The translations under genes were made by a program, and so were the position numbers. 64,000 nt of DNA, from NCBI RefSeq assembly GCF_009674605.1, contig NZ_WKJO01000001.1, forward strand, positions 1,426,001-1,490,000. Reading direction: 5' to 3'. This stretch comes from Haloferax litoreum (GTDB lineage: Archaea > Halobacteriota > Halobacteria > Halobacteriales > Haloferacaceae). Positions 25,339 through 33,081 of the stretch are shown one piece after another. The notes beneath the pieces were generated by a model. It searched no databases. It saw nothing but the letters and a program-made list of their open reading frames with translations, and was not told the origin of the DNA. Numbering within the stretch: position 1 is the stretch's first letter; every line of letters begins with the position of its first letter.

Positions 25339-26133
25339 TCAGCCCAGTTTGTCGTACGTCTGCTGCTGGGACTTCCAGTAGAGGAAGCCACCTGCGAGCA
25401 GTGCGACGACGACGAGACCACCGGCGGCGTAGATGAGCAGTTGAGTCGTCTGACTCGACTGCTTCGCGTTGTTCGCGCGGGTCTCGGCTTCTTCGGCGAG
25501 GTTAGACGCGAGGCCGAACTCGCCGCCTTCGAAGGCCTCGACAGCGTTGTCGAACGACTGCTGTGCCTCCTGAGTGTTTGCACCACTGGCGGCCGTGATG
25601 GCTGCCTTCGCACCGTCGAGTTTGTCGCGCGCGGCGGCGCTCTCTTCAGTGTAGTGGGTCGCGTTCCACGTGCCGATATCGTTACTGGAGCCACCCTCGC
25701 GGGTCTGTTCGAGCGAGAGGACGGTGAACTCCTGTGCCGGGTCGTAGCTGAACTCGTCGACCGCTGGCACGGTGCCAGTCACCGACACTTCGACTTCGCT
25801 CGTTCCGTCGTCAGCGGCGACTTGCGCCCCGCTGAAGTTCTGCCCGTCGAAGGACTGCTGGTCGACTTTCGCGCCCGTCTGGTCGTAGTACGTGACGGTC
25901 CACGTCACGTCTTCGAGGTGGGTCTGTCCTGCAAGCGTCCACGCTTCGAGTTGCGGGTTCTTGTACAGTTCGTCGAGCGTGACCGATGCGGTCACTTTCG
26001 AACCGACCTGCGCCTCGGAGGGTGTGTCCTCGGAGGCGACGCTCACGGCGCCTGCCGGAATCGCAGCGACCGACAGGAGCACGAGGAGCGCGAGGGCCAG
26101 CTTAGAAAAGCGACTCCAGTTCGTCCTCGTCAT
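25339..26133 (-). CDS. Exported membrane-anchored protein overlapping cetZ1
   Basis: 264 residues. Sec signal peptide 1-29 (LALALLVLLSVAAIPAGA), then an extracytoplasmic region with a beta-rich part (45-150) and an alanine-rich helical part (165-230), a membrane segment at about 235-255 (LLIYAAGGLVVVALLAGGFL) and a short cytoplasmic tail KSQQQTYDKLG. Its start overlaps the 3' end of cetZ1 by 32 bases, so translation is likely coupled. The tail could contact CetZ1 under the membrane, which is speculation. No known domain is recognised. Confidence 0.8.
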   Translation of the reverse strand: MTRTNWSRFSKLALALLVLLSVAAIPAGAVSVASEDTPSEAQVGSKVTASVTLDELYKNPQLEAWTLAGQTHLEDVTWTVTYYDQTGAKVDQQSFDGQNFSGAQVAADDGTSEVEVSVTGTVPAVDEFSYDPAQEFTVLSLEQTREGGSSNDIGTWNATHYTEESAAARDKLDGAKAAITAASGANTQEAQQSFDNAVEAFEGGEFGLASNLAEEAETRANNAKQSSQTTQLLIYAAGGLVVVALLAGGFLYWKSQQQTYDKLG

Positions 26134-27289
26134 CGTTTATGAGGTTCTCCAAATTGGACTCGCTCTCTTGACGAATCTCCTCGATGTTGTCTTGCGCCTC
26201 GATGGCGACCTGCTGTAGTTCCTTGATGCGCGGCACGTTCGCCACGCCGGACAGGAGGATGACACTCGCGACCTTTCCGGCACCCGGAATCGGATAGTCG
26301 CCACCGCGAACTTCCATGGAACCGGTCTGCTCCTCGATCCATTTCCGCCCGCGCTCTATGCCTTTCCGGTTCAGATGCTCCGGCGGGCCAGCGAGGACGA
26401 GCAGTGCGCGTTCGGCGCCTTCGATTTCACAGGGGAGTGTAAGGCGACCGAGCGCGGCTTTGCGGACGAGGCTGGTGATTCGGTTCGTCGTGTGAGCGGT
26501 GTCGAGGTTGTCGTCGGGTTCGTCACCGCCAGTGAGTCGCGACAGGAGGCCGCCACTTTTCTTCTTCCGTGGTTCGACGCCTTCGGACGCGTAGCCGACG
26601 GTCGAGACGCCGCCACCGGCCAGCGTGTTGATAATCTCAGACGAGTCGACGACGGACTCTGCGACTTCCTGCCCGTCCGTGACTTCGCCGGCCCCGAAGA
26701 GGACGCCGAAGCGGTTGACGATCTCTTCGTTGATCTCGTCGTATCCGCCCTGGACAGACTCGCCGGTCTTACGCCAGGCGTCGTTGTCGAACACGAGGAG
26801 GTTGTCGACCTCGCGGACGAACGTCTGGAACGACCGCGCGGCGTTCAGGGTGTAGATGCCACCCTCGTCGGACCCCGGCAGGATGCCGAGTCCGTAGACA
26901 GGTTCAGTGTAGATACGCTTGAGGTGTTTCGCAAGGACTGGCGCGCCGCCGGACCCGGTACCGCCACCGAGACCGGAGACGACGAGGAAGGCGTCGACTT
27001 CGTGGACGGGGATGCTGTCGATGGCACCCTGCACCTCGTCGATGTCTTCCTCGGCGATTTCCGCGCCGAGTTCGTTGTCCGCACCGACCCCGTGTCCCTT
27101 CACGCGGGACTGGCCGATGAGGACGCGCTGGTCCTTCGGGATGTTCTTCAATCCGAGCAAGTCGGCTTTCGCAGAGTTAACTGCGACGGCGGCGCGAACG
27201 ATGCCTGCGTTTCGTTCGCGGTCGTACTCGACGAACTTGTCGACTACTTTTCCCCCGGCTTGCCCGAATCCGATCATTGCGAGCTTCAT
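26102..27289 (-). CDS. cetZ1: Tubulin/FtsZ-superfamily protein CetZ1
   Basis: 395 residues, very like my memory of Haloferax volcanii CetZ1, which controls rod shape and motility. T1 loop GQAGG (9-13), tubulin signature GGGTGSG at 108-114, T7-loop DSSE with Glu218, the residue whose mutation blocks GTP hydrolysis in CetZ1. The C-terminal tail NLENLINDDEDELESLF is acidic. It polymerises with GTP at the envelope. A membrane protein gene overlaps its 3' end. Two divergent paralogues lie at 36.8-39.3 kb. Confidence 0.97.
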   Translation of the reverse strand: MKLAMIGFGQAGGKVVDKFVEYDRERNAGIVRAAVAVNSAKADLLGLKNIPKDQRVLIGQSRVKGHGVGADNELGAEIAEEDIDEVQGAIDSIPVHEVDAFLVVSGLGGGTGSGGAPVLAKHLKRIYTEPVYGLGILPGSDEGGIYTLNAARSFQTFVREVDNLLVFDNDAWRKTGESVQGGYDEINEEIVNRFGVLFGAGEVTDGQEVAESVVDSSEIINTLAGGGVSTVGYASEGVEPRKKKSGGLLSRLTGGDEPDDNLDTAHTTNRITSLVRKAALGRLTLPCEIEGAERALLVLAGPPEHLNRKGIERGRKWIEEQTGSMEVRGGDYPIPGAGKVASVILLSGVANVPRIKELQQVAIEAQDNIEEIRQESESNLENLINDDEDELESLF

Positions 27290-27507
27290 AGGTTCGGTCC
27301 CCTCGCCATTGCGTGAATGGCAGAACGAACGCGGACATAAGCGTTGTGGGATGGACGTGTTGGTTCGCTGACTGATTAGGTGGAAAAAACGGGTGACGTT
27401 GGTAGGGTATTAATCGGACGTTATGCAAGTAGACGCGACTCAGACACCAGTTACGGTCACGCTTCATAACCGATTAATCGAGAAATTGACGACTCCCGAC
27501 GGGGGAA

Positions 27508-28413
27508 TCAGTTCCGCTCGGCGAGGTAGTCACCGAGTGTCTTCATGTCCGCCGCGTCGACACCGAAGACACCCACGTCGTTCTGGTCGGTCGTGTTGTC
27601 GAACTGTAGTGAGCGGTACTGGTCTTTCCCCATCGGGAACCCGGGGATGGCACCGAGGACGGTGAGGCCGACACCGGCCAGACCCATCGGAAGCGGGACG
27701 ATAGAGATGTTCTTCCCCTCTTCGTCGTAGACCATCTCGGTGATGTCGCGGAGGGTGAGTTTCTGCGGCCCGCCGATGGTGTACGTCGCTCCGACGTGTG
27801 CGTCGTCTTCGACGGCGTCGGCGAGCATCGGGGTGAGGTCACCGACCCAGATAGGTTGGAACCGCGTCTGTCCGTTTCCGGGTAGTGGATACAGTGGGAC
27901 GCCCGGAGCGAACATCCCCTTGAGTCGTTTGGTGAACGAGACGAACTCACCGCCGTCGCCGAAGACCACTGACGGCCGGAAGATGACCCAGTCGAGACTC
28001 GACGACTTGAGCGCCTGTTCTGCCTTCCCTTTCGACCTGATGTAGGCTGTGTCGCCCTCGGAGTCGGCACCGAGCGCACTCATCTGGACGAGTCTCGGCA
28101 CGTCGTGTGCCTCGGCGGCTTTCACGACGTTCTCGGTGCCCTGCCAGTGGACGATGTCGTGCATCCGATTGCCGCCCTTCGGTTCGAACAACGGAGAGAG
28201 GGCCACGAGGTTCACGACAGCGTCTTTCCCCTCGAACGCGCCGGCGATGGAGTCGTAGTCTGTCACGTCACCCATCGCCTTCTCGACGCCGTCTGGGAGG
28301 TCCTCGCTCGTCGGACTCCGCGACATCGCGGTGACGCTGTGTCCACGCGACTGCAGTTCACGGCACAGGTGGCTCCCGATGAATCCGCTTCCGCCGACAA
28401 CAAGGACTTTCAT
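27508..28413 (-). CDS. NAD(P)-binding atypical SDR, NDUFA9-like
   Basis: 301 residues. Rossmann motif GGSGFIGSHLCRELQ (6-20), then GDVTD, RLVQMSALGAD, a YIRSKGKAEQAL segment with an active-site-like Tyr-Lys spacing that is not the canonical YxxxK, and RPSVVFGDGGEF. This matches the atypical short-chain dehydrogenases related to complex I NDUFA9. It probably binds NAD(P) in redox sensing or quinone metabolism. It follows cetZ1 divergently after a 218-base gap with the cetZ1 promoter. Confidence 0.85.
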   Translation of the reverse strand: MKVLVVGGSGFIGSHLCRELQSRGHSVTAMSRSPTSEDLPDGVEKAMGDVTDYDSIAGAFEGKDAVVNLVALSPLFEPKGGNRMHDIVHWQGTENVVKAAEAHDVPRLVQMSALGADSEGDTAYIRSKGKAEQALKSSSLDWVIFRPSVVFGDGGEFVSFTKRLKGMFAPGVPLYPLPGNGQTRFQPIWVGDLTPMLADAVEDDAHVGATYTIGGPQKLTLRDITEMVYDEEGKNISIVPLPMGLAGVGLTVLGAIPGFPMGKDQYRSLQFDNTTDQNDVGVFGVDAADMKTLGDYLAERN

Positions 28414-28597
28414 ACCGTAATATCCGGCGGAACGAGGGTAAAGCTAACGGGCACTTTCGGTCGATTTCGCCGGTTACGAGGCCGATGATAACGTGTTTCC
28501 ACGACAATGGCCATCACTCACCGGAAGCGGACAGCCCCTCGGAAAAACGTCCGTCACAGTTCGGGCACTTTTTCGTCGGGGACGCGTCAGTGGGTGT

Positions 28598-29191
28598 ATG
28601 CTCGTCACGCTCGAGGGACTCGACGGAAGTGGGAAGACCACCGTCTGGGAGGCCCTCCACGACGTCTACCCCGATGCAGTCTTCACCCGCGAACCGACCG
28701 ACGATTCGTGGTACGGCGAGGCAGTCAACCGTGCCATCGGCGACGACGACGCGGACCCACTCGCGACGCTGTTTCTCTTTACGGCGGACCACGCCGACCA
28801 CCTCTCGCGTGTCGTCCGCCCCGCACTCGCCGACGGCGAACTCGTCATCTCCGACCGCTACTCTGACTCGCGGTACGCCTATCAGGCGGCGTCGCTCCGC
28901 GACAGCGACGTCAAGCGCCCGATGGAGTACATCATGGGTATCCACGCCGCGTTCTCTCGAACACCCGACAAGACCATCTACCTCGACGTGGACCCCGAGA
29001 CGGCCGCCGCGCGAAGCGGGAAGACCAACAAGTTCGAACAGGCGGCGTACCTCGCCGACGTGCGGGCGAACTACGAGCGACTCATCGAGGCCGAACCGGA
29101 ACGCTTCGTCCGCGTCGACGCGACGCAACCGCCCGAAGACGTCCTCGACGCTGTCGAAGCAGCGTTCGCTGACATCCTCGAAGAGAACTAG
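28598..29191 (+). CDS. tmk: Thymidylate kinase
   Basis: 197 residues from ATG 28598; the long upstream frame is rejected because the P-loop kinase starts here. Walker [10 protein letters not shown] (7-15), [11 protein letters not shown] with the DR(Y) catalytic arginine region, and a lid with [13 protein letters not shown]. It phosphorylates dTMP to dTDP. Complete and normal in length. Confidence 0.93.
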   Translation: MLVTLEGLDGSGKTTVWEALHDVYPDAVFTREPTDDSWYGEAVNRAIGDDDADPLATLFLFTADHADHLSRVVRPALADGELVISDRYSDSRYAYQAASLRDSDVKRPMEYIMGIHAAFSRTPDKTIYLDVDPETAAARSGKTNKFEQAAYLADVRANYERLIEAEPERFVRVDATQPPEDVLDAVEAAFADILEEN

Positions 29192-29245
29192 CGACTCCGG
29201 TCGTCCAGTCGGCAGGTGGCGCCCCTCGTCGTTCGTGCAGTGTCG

Positions 29246-29566
29246 TTATCGGGAGTCGGGCAGATTCTCGAACTCCTCCGGCGGCGGGACGTAGAGTGTG
29301 TCGATGGTGAACCCGAGTGCCAGTGGCATCCCAATCATGACGCCGAGTGCGGCGACGGGACTGCCGAGGTTCACGCCGATGCCGAAGACACCGGAGAACA
29401 CGAGTGTCGAGAAGAACAACACCAGCGGTACCAAAAAGAGGGCGTACAGGACGTAGCCCCACTGTGTCTTCAGTCGAAGGCGGAAGAAGCGCGTCATGAC
29501 CGCCGCGATGAGTGTGTGGAGGCCGATGACGACGACCATCAGCGCGAGGTTGACCACCGAGACCAT
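29246..29566 (-). CDS. Small membrane protein, unknown
   Basis: 106 residues from ATG 29566 with three hydrophobic segments (LALMVVVIGLHTLIAAVM, WGYVLYALFLVPLVLFFST, SPVAALGVMIGMPLALGF) and a soluble tail ending PPPEEFENLPDSR. The conserved Trp-Gly-Tyr and the proline-rich end look like a conserved haloarchaeal family. No function assigned. Confidence 0.75.
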   Translation of the reverse strand: MVSVVNLALMVVVIGLHTLIAAVMTRFFRLRLKTQWGYVLYALFLVPLVLFFSTLVFSGVFGIGVNLGSPVAALGVMIGMPLALGFTIDTLYVPPPEEFENLPDSR

Positions 29567-29677
29567 GCCCTGCCTAGGGAGGCGGTGGTCTTTGGCCTGT
29601 CGCTCTCGGCGACGACTCGACTCCCACCCGGCGTGCGAACGGGGGACGTTTATCACGAAGGACCGTGACGCTCCGCC

Positions 29678-30724
29678 ATGCACCGACTCATCGCAGAGCG
29701 TGGGTTGGACGACACGGGCTTCACAGCGGACGACGCCCGCGCAGTCCTCCGCGACATGATTCGAGCGCGACGGTTCGACGAGCGTGCACTCGCCCTCCAG
29801 CGACGCGGGTGGATGAGTGGCTATCCACCGTTCCGCGGACAGGAAGCGGCGCAAATCGGCGCCGCGCACGCGATGCGCGAGGACGACGTTCTCCTCCCGA
29901 CGTATCGGTCGAACGCCCTCCAGATTGCGCGTGGCGTGCCTCCGAGCGACATCTTCCTCTTCCGCCGTGGCTACGCCGAGTACGAGTCAGACCACGACGT
30001 GCCGGTGTTCCCACAGGCAGTTCCGATTGCGAGTCAACTCCCGCACGCCGCCGGTGTCGGGATGGCCGCCACCTACCGCGACGACGACTACGCCGCACTG
30101 GTCTGCTTCGGTGACGGTGCCACCTCCGAAGGTGACTTCCACGAGGGACTCAACTTCGCCGGCGTCTTCGACGCACCCGTCGTCTTCTTCTGTGAAAACA
30201 ACGGCTACGCCATCTCGCTCCCGCGCGAACGTCAGACTGCGAGCGATTCGATTGCGGCCAAAGCCGACGCGTACGGTATCGAGGGGATGCAAGTCGATGG
30301 CAACGACCCACTCGCCGTCAGAGAGGCAGTCGAAGAGGGCCTGAAGAAGGCCCGAGACGGCGAACCGGTGCTCATCGAGGCACTCACGTACCGACAGGGG
30401 CCGCACACCACCGCTGACGACCCGTCACGGTACCGTGACGACGACCCGGACCTGCCCGAGTGGCGGGTTCGTGACCCACTCGAACGGTTCGAGGAGTTCT
30501 GTCGCGAGCAAGGCATCGTCGACGACGAACTCGTCGAATCGATGTACGAAGATGCCGACGAAGAGTTGCGCGAGGCCGTCGAAACAGCGGAAGCGACGCC
30601 CGAACCTGGCCCGGACGAACTGTTCGACTACATCTACGAGGAACTGCCGACCGAACTCGAACAGCAGCGTTCGGAGTACACGGCGTTCGTCGACGAACAC
30701 GGACCGTTCGAACTCGAACGCTGA
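29678..30724 (+). CDS. Thiamine-pyrophosphate-dependent 2-oxoacid dehydrogenase E1 alpha
   Basis: 348 residues. The TPP motif begins GDGATSEGDFHEGLNFA and ends ENNGYAI, the GDG...NN signature. Other E1 alpha features are LQRRGWMSGYPPFRGQEA and GPHTTADDPSRYRDD (phosphorylation-loop homologue). It decarboxylates pyruvate or a branched 2-oxoacid, normally with E1 beta, E2 and E3. No partner genes adjoin it, so it is an orphan alpha subunit and the substrate is open. The C-terminal 60 residues are very acidic. Confidence 0.9.
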   Translation: MHRLIAERGLDDTGFTADDARAVLRDMIRARRFDERALALQRRGWMSGYPPFRGQEAAQIGAAHAMREDDVLLPTYRSNALQIARGVPPSDIFLFRRGYAEYESDHDVPVFPQAVPIASQLPHAAGVGMAATYRDDDYAALVCFGDGATSEGDFHEGLNFAGVFDAPVVFFCENNGYAISLPRERQTASDSIAAKADAYGIEGMQVDGNDPLAVREAVEEGLKKARDGEPVLIEALTYRQGPHTTADDPSRYRDDDPDLPEWRVRDPLERFEEFCREQGIVDDELVESMYEDADEELREAVETAEATPEPGPDELFDYIYEELPTELEQQRSEYTAFVDEHGPFELER

Positions 30725-30802
30725 GAACGCGCGCTGGGTCTGTCTTCGGTACCGACGGAGAAGGCACTCACCAGACACTGCATACAGCGAACGGCCCCCG
30801 AC

Positions 30803-31036
30803 TCAGTCGTCCAACGAGATGTACGTCTTCGTGTCCGAGACACCCTGCAGTCCCTGAATCCGACTCGACGCCGTCTTCAGTATCTCGTACACTGCCTCGG
30901 TGTCTACCTCGGCGATGATGTCGTACGCGCCGGCGACGATGTGTGCCTCCGCCACCGTTTCGAGTTCGCGGATTGGTCCGAGTAACTGCTCGGACTCACC
31001 AGCGCCAGTCTTCACCATGATGAAGGCGTGAACCAT
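30803..31036 (-). CDS. Stand-alone Lrp/AsnC ligand-binding (RAM) domain protein
   Basis: 77 residues, one RAM domain (MVHAFIMVKTGAGESEQLLGPIREL ... HIVAGAYDIIAEVDTEAVYEIL). It lacks a DNA-binding domain. Stand-alone RAM proteins bind amino acids or related ligands and can join full-length Lrp regulators. A very similar protein is encoded at 31832, so this pair flanks the TrkA gene. Confidence 0.88.
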   Translation of the reverse strand: MVHAFIMVKTGAGESEQLLGPIRELETVAEAHIVAGAYDIIAEVDTEAVYEILKTASSRIQGLQGVSDTKTYISLDD

Positions 31037-31145
31037 GCGTGTGATATTCTACCACATCATGCAAAAGCCTTGCTTCCGCCGAGTTCGGCAGATTCGGTCC
31101 CAACCGGGGTAAGGTTATTTGCCTCCGCCGACATACCGTCTTCGT

Positions 31146-31829
31146 ATGCGGTTCGTTATCATTGGTTCAGGACGGGTTGGTCTGCGTACTGCCCGTGTCC
31201 TTCGGGAGGAAGGACACGATATCACTCTCGTCGAGTTGGACCCCAACCGCGTCAAACAGGCGCAGGAGATGGGTTTCGAAGTGGTCGAAGGCGACGGGTC
31301 CCACGAAGACGTACTCCTCGACGCAGGAATCGACGACGCCGACGCCCTCGGGGCACTCACGGCGGACCTCAACGTGAATTTCGCGGCGTGCATGATTGGC
31401 AAGCACTTCGGGTGCCGGACCGTCATCCGTATCGACGAGGACTACCGTGAAGAGGTGTACAAGAAGTACGCGCGTGAAGTGGACGAAATCGTCTACCCGG
31501 AACGACTCGGCGCCATCGGCGCGAAGAACGCCCTCCTCGGTGGGTCGATTCGGGCGATTGCCGACATCGCACAGCACTTGCAGGTCATCCTCGTGACGGT
31601 GTCCGACAGTTCGCCGATGAACGGGTACAGTATCGAGGAGGTGGCACTCCCGGCGAACGCCCGTCTCCTCGCGTTCGGCAAGAAAGACGAACCGATGGGT
31701 ATCCCACTCCCCGACGACTCCCTCGAAACCGGTGACCGAATCGCCATCCTCGCGGACTTCGACGTCCTCGACGACGTTCGGCAACTGCTCGTCGGCGACG
31801 AAGCAGTCGCCGCGGCAGGAGGTGCGTGA
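31146..31829 (+). CDS. trkA: TrkA family potassium-channel regulatory subunit (RCK)
   Basis: 227 residues: an N-terminal RCK NAD-binding domain (MRFVIIGSGRVGLRTARVL, GDGSHEDVLLDAGIDDADA) followed by a C-terminal TrkA_C domain (about 145-215, MNGYSIEEVALPANARLLAFGK). It gates a TrkH-type channel; no transporter is adjacent. The downstream RAM-domain gene overlaps its stop codon, suggesting ligand-linked K+ control. Confidence 0.9.
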   Translation: MRFVIIGSGRVGLRTARVLREEGHDITLVELDPNRVKQAQEMGFEVVEGDGSHEDVLLDAGIDDADALGALTADLNVNFAACMIGKHFGCRTVIRIDEDYREEVYKKYAREVDEIVYPERLGAIGAKNALLGGSIRAIADIAQHLQVILVTVSDSSPMNGYSIEEVALPANARLLAFGKKDEPMGIPLPDDSLETGDRIAILADFDVLDDVRQLLVGDEAVAAAGGA

Positions 31830-31831
31830 CG

Positions 31832-32068
31832 ATGGTTCACGCCTACATCATGGTCAAAGCCGCGGCGGTGACCAACGGTATCGACCGTCTGAGAGAAGAC
31901 TTGCTCGCCGTCGACCACGGCATCGTGAGCGCACACATCGTCGCCGGCGATGTGGACTTCATCGTGAAAGTCGACGTGGATTCACCGGCCGACGTGAAGG
32001 AAGTCGCCGGAGGGATTCAGGCCATCGACGGTATCGAAGACACCCAGACGTACATCGCGATGGACTGA
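31832..32068 (+). CDS. Stand-alone Lrp/AsnC ligand-binding (RAM) domain protein, second copy
   Basis: 78 residues from ATG 31832, chosen because the paralogue at 30803 begins the same way (MVHAYIMVK versus MVHAFIMVK). A GTG at 31826 would overlap the trkA stop as GTGA. Single RAM domain, shared motif SAHIVAGDVDFIVKVDVDS. It forms an operon with trkA. Confidence 0.88.
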   Translation: MVHAYIMVKAAAVTNGIDRLREDLLAVDHGIVSAHIVAGDVDFIVKVDVDSPADVKEVAGGIQAIDGIEDTQTYIAMD

Positions 32069-32199
32069 GTCTCGGCAGTCGACACTTCCATCACGTCCCG
32101 AACCACTCGTCCTGCCCGCGATTCGACTCTTGTTCGGTTCCAACTATCGAATTTGCGACTCCTGTACGGCGCGACACGAACGAGCGGCGCGCCTCGAAA

Positions 32200-32700
32200 T
32201 CAGAATCCAGTCCCTGCCGCGTCGCGGGCGCGACCGAGAATGCTCGTGACGGGTTCGGTGTACTCGTATCCCGGGATGATGCCTTCGACGAACGTCCCTT
32301 CGACGTAGTCGATGACCGCTCCGGCGTCGTCGACACCGCGTCGCTCGTTGACATCTGCGAACGTCGTCTGGACGACTGCTTCGTCTGCGACGCGGCGAAC
32401 GGCCGGGTCGAGTTCGTGGTCACCCGCGATGACCCCGTTGATGTCTTCGATGCGGAGTTCGAACGTCTCGAACCAGCCGTCTTCGACGATTTCTGCCACG
32501 TCGTCTGCGGTGACGGCCGAGAGCATCGGGACGCGAACGGCGACGTCGAACTCGACGTGCCCACTCTCTCGTGGTGCGACGCTGACGGTTCCCTCGAACG
32601 GCGTCGTCACCGACTCGAAGGTCCGGTCGTCGACCTGTTCGAACGACCCGTGGTCGCCGAATGCCCGGTGGACGCGACTCGGAATCTCCTGCTCGCTCAT
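32200..32700 (-). CDS. DUF5813-like haloarchaeal protein
   Basis: 166 residues, acidic, soluble, with a beta-alpha-beta pattern: FEQVDDRTFESVTTPFEGTVSVAPRE, VRVPMLSAVTADDVAEIVEDGWFETFELRIEDI. Close to the haloarchaeal family DUF5813. No catalytic residues are evident. It is convergent with the RAM-domain gene. Confidence 0.75.
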   Translation of the reverse strand: MSEQEIPSRVHRAFGDHGSFEQVDDRTFESVTTPFEGTVSVAPRESGHVEFDVAVRVPMLSAVTADDVAEIVEDGWFETFELRIEDINGVIAGDHELDPAVRRVADEAVVQTTFADVNERRGVDDAGAVIDYVEGTFVEGIIPGYEYTEPVTSILGRARDAAGTGF

Positions 32701-32793
32701 AGCGATACGCTAGCCCTCAGGAGAGAAAAGCCCGTTGCGTCGGCGCACCGCCGAATCGCACTAAGGCGTGGGATTCGGCAGGATGGCGGCATG

Positions 32794-32800
32794 TTTAAGT
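32794..32800 (+). promoter_or_regulatory. TATA box before the structured RNA candidate
   Basis: TTTAAGT, about 27 bases before the first base of the 10 bp hairpin at 32823. No ATG-started gene follows at that distance, so it points to a non-coding transcript. Confidence 0.5.
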
Positions 32801-32822
32801 ATCTCGCCGCACTCCTTTCAAG

Positions 32823-32917
32823 TGACGCTTCGCTTTGGAGGGCCGAAGCGTCAGCGGGGACCAATCTAGGGCGGCATTTCCGCACGGGCCGCTCCCGTGC
32901 GGTTGCCTATCCCTTTC
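32823..32917 (+). ncRNA. Candidate structured small RNA, two perfect hairpins
   Basis: A 10 bp hairpin TGACGCTTCG/CGAAGCGTCA (32823-32853) and a 9 bp hairpin CCGCACGGG/CCCGTGCGG (32880-32902) are joined by a purine-rich linker (GCGGGGACC...), and a T-containing run CCCTTT follows at 32912-32917. A TATA box is at the right distance. No coding frame across it looks natural. It is not SRP RNA, RNase P RNA or tRNA by any signature I know. RNA-seq would show a transcript of about 90-100 nt. It lies between DUF5813 and the chemoreceptor. Confidence 0.45.
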
Positions 32918-33081
32918 TGATGAAACTCGAACGGCGAGCGGCCGTCCTGTCGGTTCTCTGTACTCTGGGCCGTGAGAGACGTCACTGAGAGGCGTCGCTA
33001 TCGGTCAGTACGTCTCTGTCCTCGGTGACGAACCCACGGCCCGTGTCAACGACGGGGAAAGGTGAAGAACTGCTGATGACG

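Noticed and set aside
32918-32988. Possible C/D box RNA (TGATGA ... CTGA)
   Set aside because: Only single boxes at loose spacing and no clear inner D'/C' pair; chance matches are likely. The hairpin RNA just upstream is better supported.
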